Source: an uncultured Treponema sp. (GTDB lineage: Bacteria; Spirochaetota; Spirochaetia; Treponematales; Treponemataceae). Taken from it: a DNA stretch of 7,611 bases. The notes under the pieces are model-generated. The model had not been told where the DNA came from. It worked only from the letters and a program-made list of their open reading frames with translations, and made no database searches. Made by a program: the position numbers and the translations under genes. The DNA lies in NCBI GenBank assembly GCA_937885235.1, contig CAKZZK010000157.1, forward strand, positions 1 through 7,611. The letters are read 5' to 3'. The number at the start of each line of letters is the position of its first letter. The first letter of the stretch is position 1. This document shows, piece after piece, positions 5,286-7,611 of the stretch.

Positions 5286-5382
5286 GTATGTTGGCAGGGA
5301 TTCCTGTATCATAAAGTTTTAGAACTTTTTCAAGACATTCATCTTCCTTCTGCCCTTCTTTCATTGTTTTTGTCTTGCTATT

Positions 5383-6702
5383 TTATTTAATAAACGAATA
5401 AAACGCGGGCTTTGCACGGTAGTCGCCGTCGAAGAGCAGGGGGCACTGGCGCTTCGTGCCGTCAGCGCCGCCGCCCACGCCGGAGAAGGTCTGGAGCCAT
5501 GAATAGGGGTCGGTAATGCCCCAGAAGTTGATGCCGGAAACAGTGACGCCGTCCTCCTTGTCCAGTTCAAGCAGACTGTCGTAGAGAGCCTTGTAGCGGA
5601 CAGCCTGCCGTTTGTATTCCCCCTCCATAACGGTGCCGTTAAAGCCCTTGCTTGCCTTCAAATCCACCTCAGTAAGCATGACAGAGCCAACGATGGCGCA
5701 GTACGCCCGCGCCGCATCCTTCACGAGGGAAACAGAGGGATAGTCCATATCATAATGCCCCTGCATTCCCATTGCACTGATGCGGGTGCCTTCCGCATCC
5801 TTGACGGCTTTGAGCAGCTCTACAATCCCCGCCCGCTTCTTTGGGTCGCACTCATTATAGTCGTTGTAGTACAGTTCCAGAGAGGCAGGAGCATAGGCAT
5901 TGGCGTAGCGGAACGCGTTTATGATGAACTCGTTGCTTTTATACACGTGCCACCAGCTAGACTTTGTGCCGTGGGTCGGGTCGCTCAGCTTGTCGCTGCC
6001 TGCCTCAGTGTCCGTGCGGTAGCTGCCAGTGGCATCGCTGACAGCTTCGTTCACCACATCCCAGCCGTAAAAGAGGGAAGCGTATTTCCTGCCTGTCTCC
6101 GTCGCAGGGTCAGTGTAGTAAGAGAGCATGGTCTTTATGTACCATTCGAGGCGGACGTTCATCTCGTCCTTGCCCGCGTAGGGCTTAGACGCATTGTAGT
6201 CCTCATGGAAAAACCATTCCGGCGCCTGAGAGTGCCAGACAAAGACATGCCCCCGCACCTTAAGCTTTTGCTCAGGATGAGAAGCATTCCGGGCGGCTAT
6301 GCCGTCAAGAATCCTGTCCGCGCGGCTGTGGTCAAGGCGCGGCACCACAATCTCCCTTCCCTTGAACAGCACCGTTTCCAAGCCCAGAGGCGTGCGGTTG
6401 CCATCGTGGTAGCCTGTCATGCAGTCCAGTTTTAGCTCATTGCCAAGCGTCACGGCGTTGAAGTGCTTGTACAGCAAATCCATATAGCGCCCGTCGTTGT
6501 ACTCATAGGACCCCACTTCCGCCCCCACGATGATTTCCCTGCTAAAGGCGTTTTCCGCACTGACGGCATCCTTCAAGATGGGTTCTGCTTCCACAATTTC
6601 TTTTTCTTCCATAACGTTCTCCTTTCGGGCAGCTCGCCCAGAACACGCCGCAAGCGCAAAGGCTGCCGCAAGCACAGGCGCAAAGCGCATACATATCCTC
6701 AT
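5383..6702 (-). CDS. Endo-1,4-beta-xylanase, GH10, predicted lipoprotein
   Basis: This gene encodes a 439-residue glycoside hydrolase family 10 enzyme that hydrolyses internal beta-1,4 bonds of xylan with retention. Counting from the ATG at 6702, the protein opens with a short Arg-containing n-region, a hydrophobic stretch and lipobox LAAC (Cys20). This predicts a lipoprotein anchored in an envelope membrane. The GH10 (beta/alpha)8 barrel fills the rest: GNELKLD (87-93), HVFVWHSQAPEWFF (152-165), acid/base Glu219 in WDVVNEAVSD, nucleophile Glu345 in LTEVDLK, and the substrate-binding Trp region NFWGITDPYSWL (392-403). Both catalytic Glu are present and the barrel reaches its end, so it should be active. 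No carbohydrate-binding module is present. Starts at 6708 (GTG) and 6690 (ATG with AGGA 5 nt upstream) are also possible. 6702 was preferred because it gives a normal n-region and lies 6 nt after a TATACT box. Confidence 0.92.
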   Translation of the reverse strand: MRICMRFAPVLAAAFALAACSGRAARKENVMEEKEIVEAEPILKDAVSAENAFSREIIVGAEVGSYEYNDGRYMDLLYKHFNAVTLGNELKLDCMTGYHDGNRTPLGLETVLFKGREIVVPRLDHSRADRILDGIAARNASHPEQKLKVRGHVFVWHSQAPEWFFHEDYNASKPYAGKDEMNVRLEWYIKTMLSYYTDPATETGRKYASLFYGWDVVNEAVSDATGSYRTDTEAGSDKLSDPTHGTKSSWWHVYKSNEFIINAFRYANAYAPASLELYYNDYNECDPKKRAGIVELLKAVKDAEGTRISAMGMQGHYDMDYPSVSLVKDAARAYCAIVGSVMLTEVDLKASKGFNGTVMEGEYKRQAVRYKALYDSLLELDKEDGVTVSGINFWGITDPYSWLQTFSGVGGGADGTKRQCPLLFDGDYRAKPAFYSFIK

Positions 6703-6708
6703 GCGCAC

Positions 6709-6737
6709 AGTATAGCGACTAGCTTACAGCAGGGCAA
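6709..6737 (-). promoter_or_regulatory. Candidate promoter of the xylanase gene
   Basis: On the minus strand TTGCCC (6737-6732) and TATACT (6714-6709) are spaced 17 nt, followed by GTGCGC and the ATG at 6702. The -35 lies in the last codons of the upstream kinase fragment. The predicted transcript starts at the 6702 ATG, leaving no leader, or a 12-nt leader if translation starts at 6690. Confidence 0.5.
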
Positions 6738-7539
6738 GCACCCGCGCGGCATCCACCGCCTGCACGGCACTGCGCAGTTCTGCGTACTTTGCGGCAAAGT
6801 CCGCGCCCATTGCATAGCCGTCAAGCTCCGCGATGATGGCATCTGCCATATCAAAATCAAAGGCGCTCACCGCCTCCTTCATCGCTTCAAGAGCCTCGCG
6901 CAATCGCTCCTCGGAAATCAGGGACTTCTCTTTGTCCGCAGGCGCAAAAGCGGCGGGATTTCCCGCAAGGACGGCAAGCCTGGGCAAATATGCCCTGTAG
7001 CGGGCAAGCAGCGCGGGGCTCAGCGCCCTTATCTCGTCCGCAGCTTCCCTGCCGCCCAGCTCTTCCAGCTTTGCCGCCTCTTCGGATAAAGCCTCCGCAC
7101 CGATAAGGCGCGCGCTTGACTTCAATGCGTGGACAAGCACCGTGTAGTTCTTCCAGTCCCCTTCCGCTGCATAGCTTTCAATCGCGGCGGACTTCTCTTC
7201 GATGGCTTCGACAAAATTCTTCACCGCTTCCTTGAACACGTCCTTTCCGCCGCAGTTTTTCAGCGCCTGCTCTATATTTAAATCAAATACATCCGTAAAC
7301 AGCTCGCCCGCCGCTCCGCAGGAATGGAGCCGCCGCTCCCTGCCGTTCCAGCTGCCGTTTTCTTCAAAGCCCGCATCGCCGCGATGCAGCACAAGCGATG
7401 GCGGCAGGTACTTTGTGAGAAGCTCTTCAAGCTTTGCGCTCTCAATAGGCTTGGACAGGTAATCCGCAAAGCCCTCGTTCAGGTACATCTCCCGCGCCCC
7501 CGCCACAGCGTTTGCCGTCAGGATAATGCAGACCGTATG
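6724..7539 (-). pseudogene. 5'-truncated hybrid histidine kinase (receiver end plus HPt domain)
   Basis: The first recognisable residues (TVCIILTANAVAGAREMYL, from about 7536) are the fourth strand and following helix of a response-regulator receiver, ending in DYLSKPI with the conserved Lys. The strand that carries the phosphoacceptor Asp, and the whole kinase core, are missing. A linker is followed by an HPt four-helix domain (about residues 75-180 counted from the GTG at 7506) with the phospho-acceptor His126 in VHALKSSARLIGA. A helical C-terminal tail with FDFDMADAIIAEL is common in such kinases. In frame upstream a TAA occurs at 7561-7563, and no other frame restores receiver sequence up to the window edge. 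The gene is thus broken or rearranged about 70 nt inside the window. An intact HPt module might still be made from an internal start, but no RBS or promoter supports that. High local GC and no codon decay suggest a recent break. Confidence 0.75.
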
Positions 7540-7573
7540 CTGATTTTTGCTGCCGGAATATTATTCGTAAGGG

Positions 7574-7607
7574 AATTTGTCGCAAGAATTCGAAAGCGAC
7601 TTTGTCG
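7574..7607. repeat. Short direct and inverted repeat next to the kinase breakpoint
   Basis: TTTGTCG occurs at 7576-7582 and again at 7601-7607. GTCGC (7579-7583) and GCGAC (7596-7600) form an inverted repeat around the palindromic sequences GAATTC and TTCGAA. The block lies immediately outside the point where kinase homology stops, so it may be the edge of an inserted or dispersed element continuing beyond the window. Confidence 0.3.
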
Positions 7608-7611
7608 TATA

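Noticed and set aside
5278..5364. Minus-strand 28-codon ORF beginning MKEGQKEDECLEKVLKLYD
   Set aside because: It looks somewhat protein-like and recalls the C-terminal tail of Rpn-type nuclease/transposase proteins, but it is too short, has no ribosome binding site, and its end overlaps the leuA promoter -35. It could be a relic but cannot be supported.
5257..5390. T-box riboswitch upstream of leuA
   Set aside because: I saw no specifier-loop architecture or conserved T-box sequence. The Leu-rich ORF explains the leader better.
5755..6435. Long plus-strand ORF of 226 codons opposite the xylanase
   Set aside because: It is an antisense shadow of a conserved GH10 catalytic domain with no RBS and no recognisable protein features.

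Overview
The window looks like a piece of a host-associated spirochaete chromosome, probably Treponema-like. This is inferred from gene content (a lone LUD protein, a short MutY without Cys ligands, a GufA-type ZIP transporter, a type 2 LeuA, a lipoprotein GH10 xylanase and a hybrid-kinase tail with Treponema-like composition) and from the moderate GC content. No rRNA or marker gene is present to fix the taxon, and a Firmicute cannot be excluded.

Left part, 1-2120. A short unrecognised minus-strand ORF (90-263) and the plus-strand lud gene (392-1012) diverge from one intergenic stretch. A decayed C-terminal piece of a Fic-domain gene lies tail to tail with lud and shares its CTAG stop. A mutY-family gene (1283-2119) begins where the Fic homology ends. 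The longer mutY reading frame that starts at 1145 only reads antisense through the Fic relic.

Middle, 2220-3400. A consensus promoter drives tRNA-Leu(GAG), which ends in a strong intrinsic terminator. A ZIP metal transporter follows, and after it comes a 3' region with several consecutive hairpins and a terminator.

Right part, all on the minus strand, 3422-7611. leuA (2-isopropylmalate synthase) is preceded by what looks like a complete ribosome-mediated attenuator: a promoter, an 18-residue leader peptide with five Leu codons in six positions, an antiterminator, and a UUCG-capped terminator whose U-tract leads into the leuA ribosome binding site. Upstream of it lie a GH10 xylanase lipoprotein gene and a 5'-truncated receiver/HPt tail of a hybrid histidine kinase.

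Two signals stand out. The first is the leucine attenuator, which links leucyl-tRNA supply to LeuA synthesis. The second is a repeated layout in which a -10 box lies exactly 6 nt before an ATG with no ribosome binding site of its own, seen at the 57-aa ORF, the leader peptide and the xylanase. This suggests leaderless transcripts. The genes do not form one pathway: they are housekeeping and biosynthetic units mixed with gene remnants.
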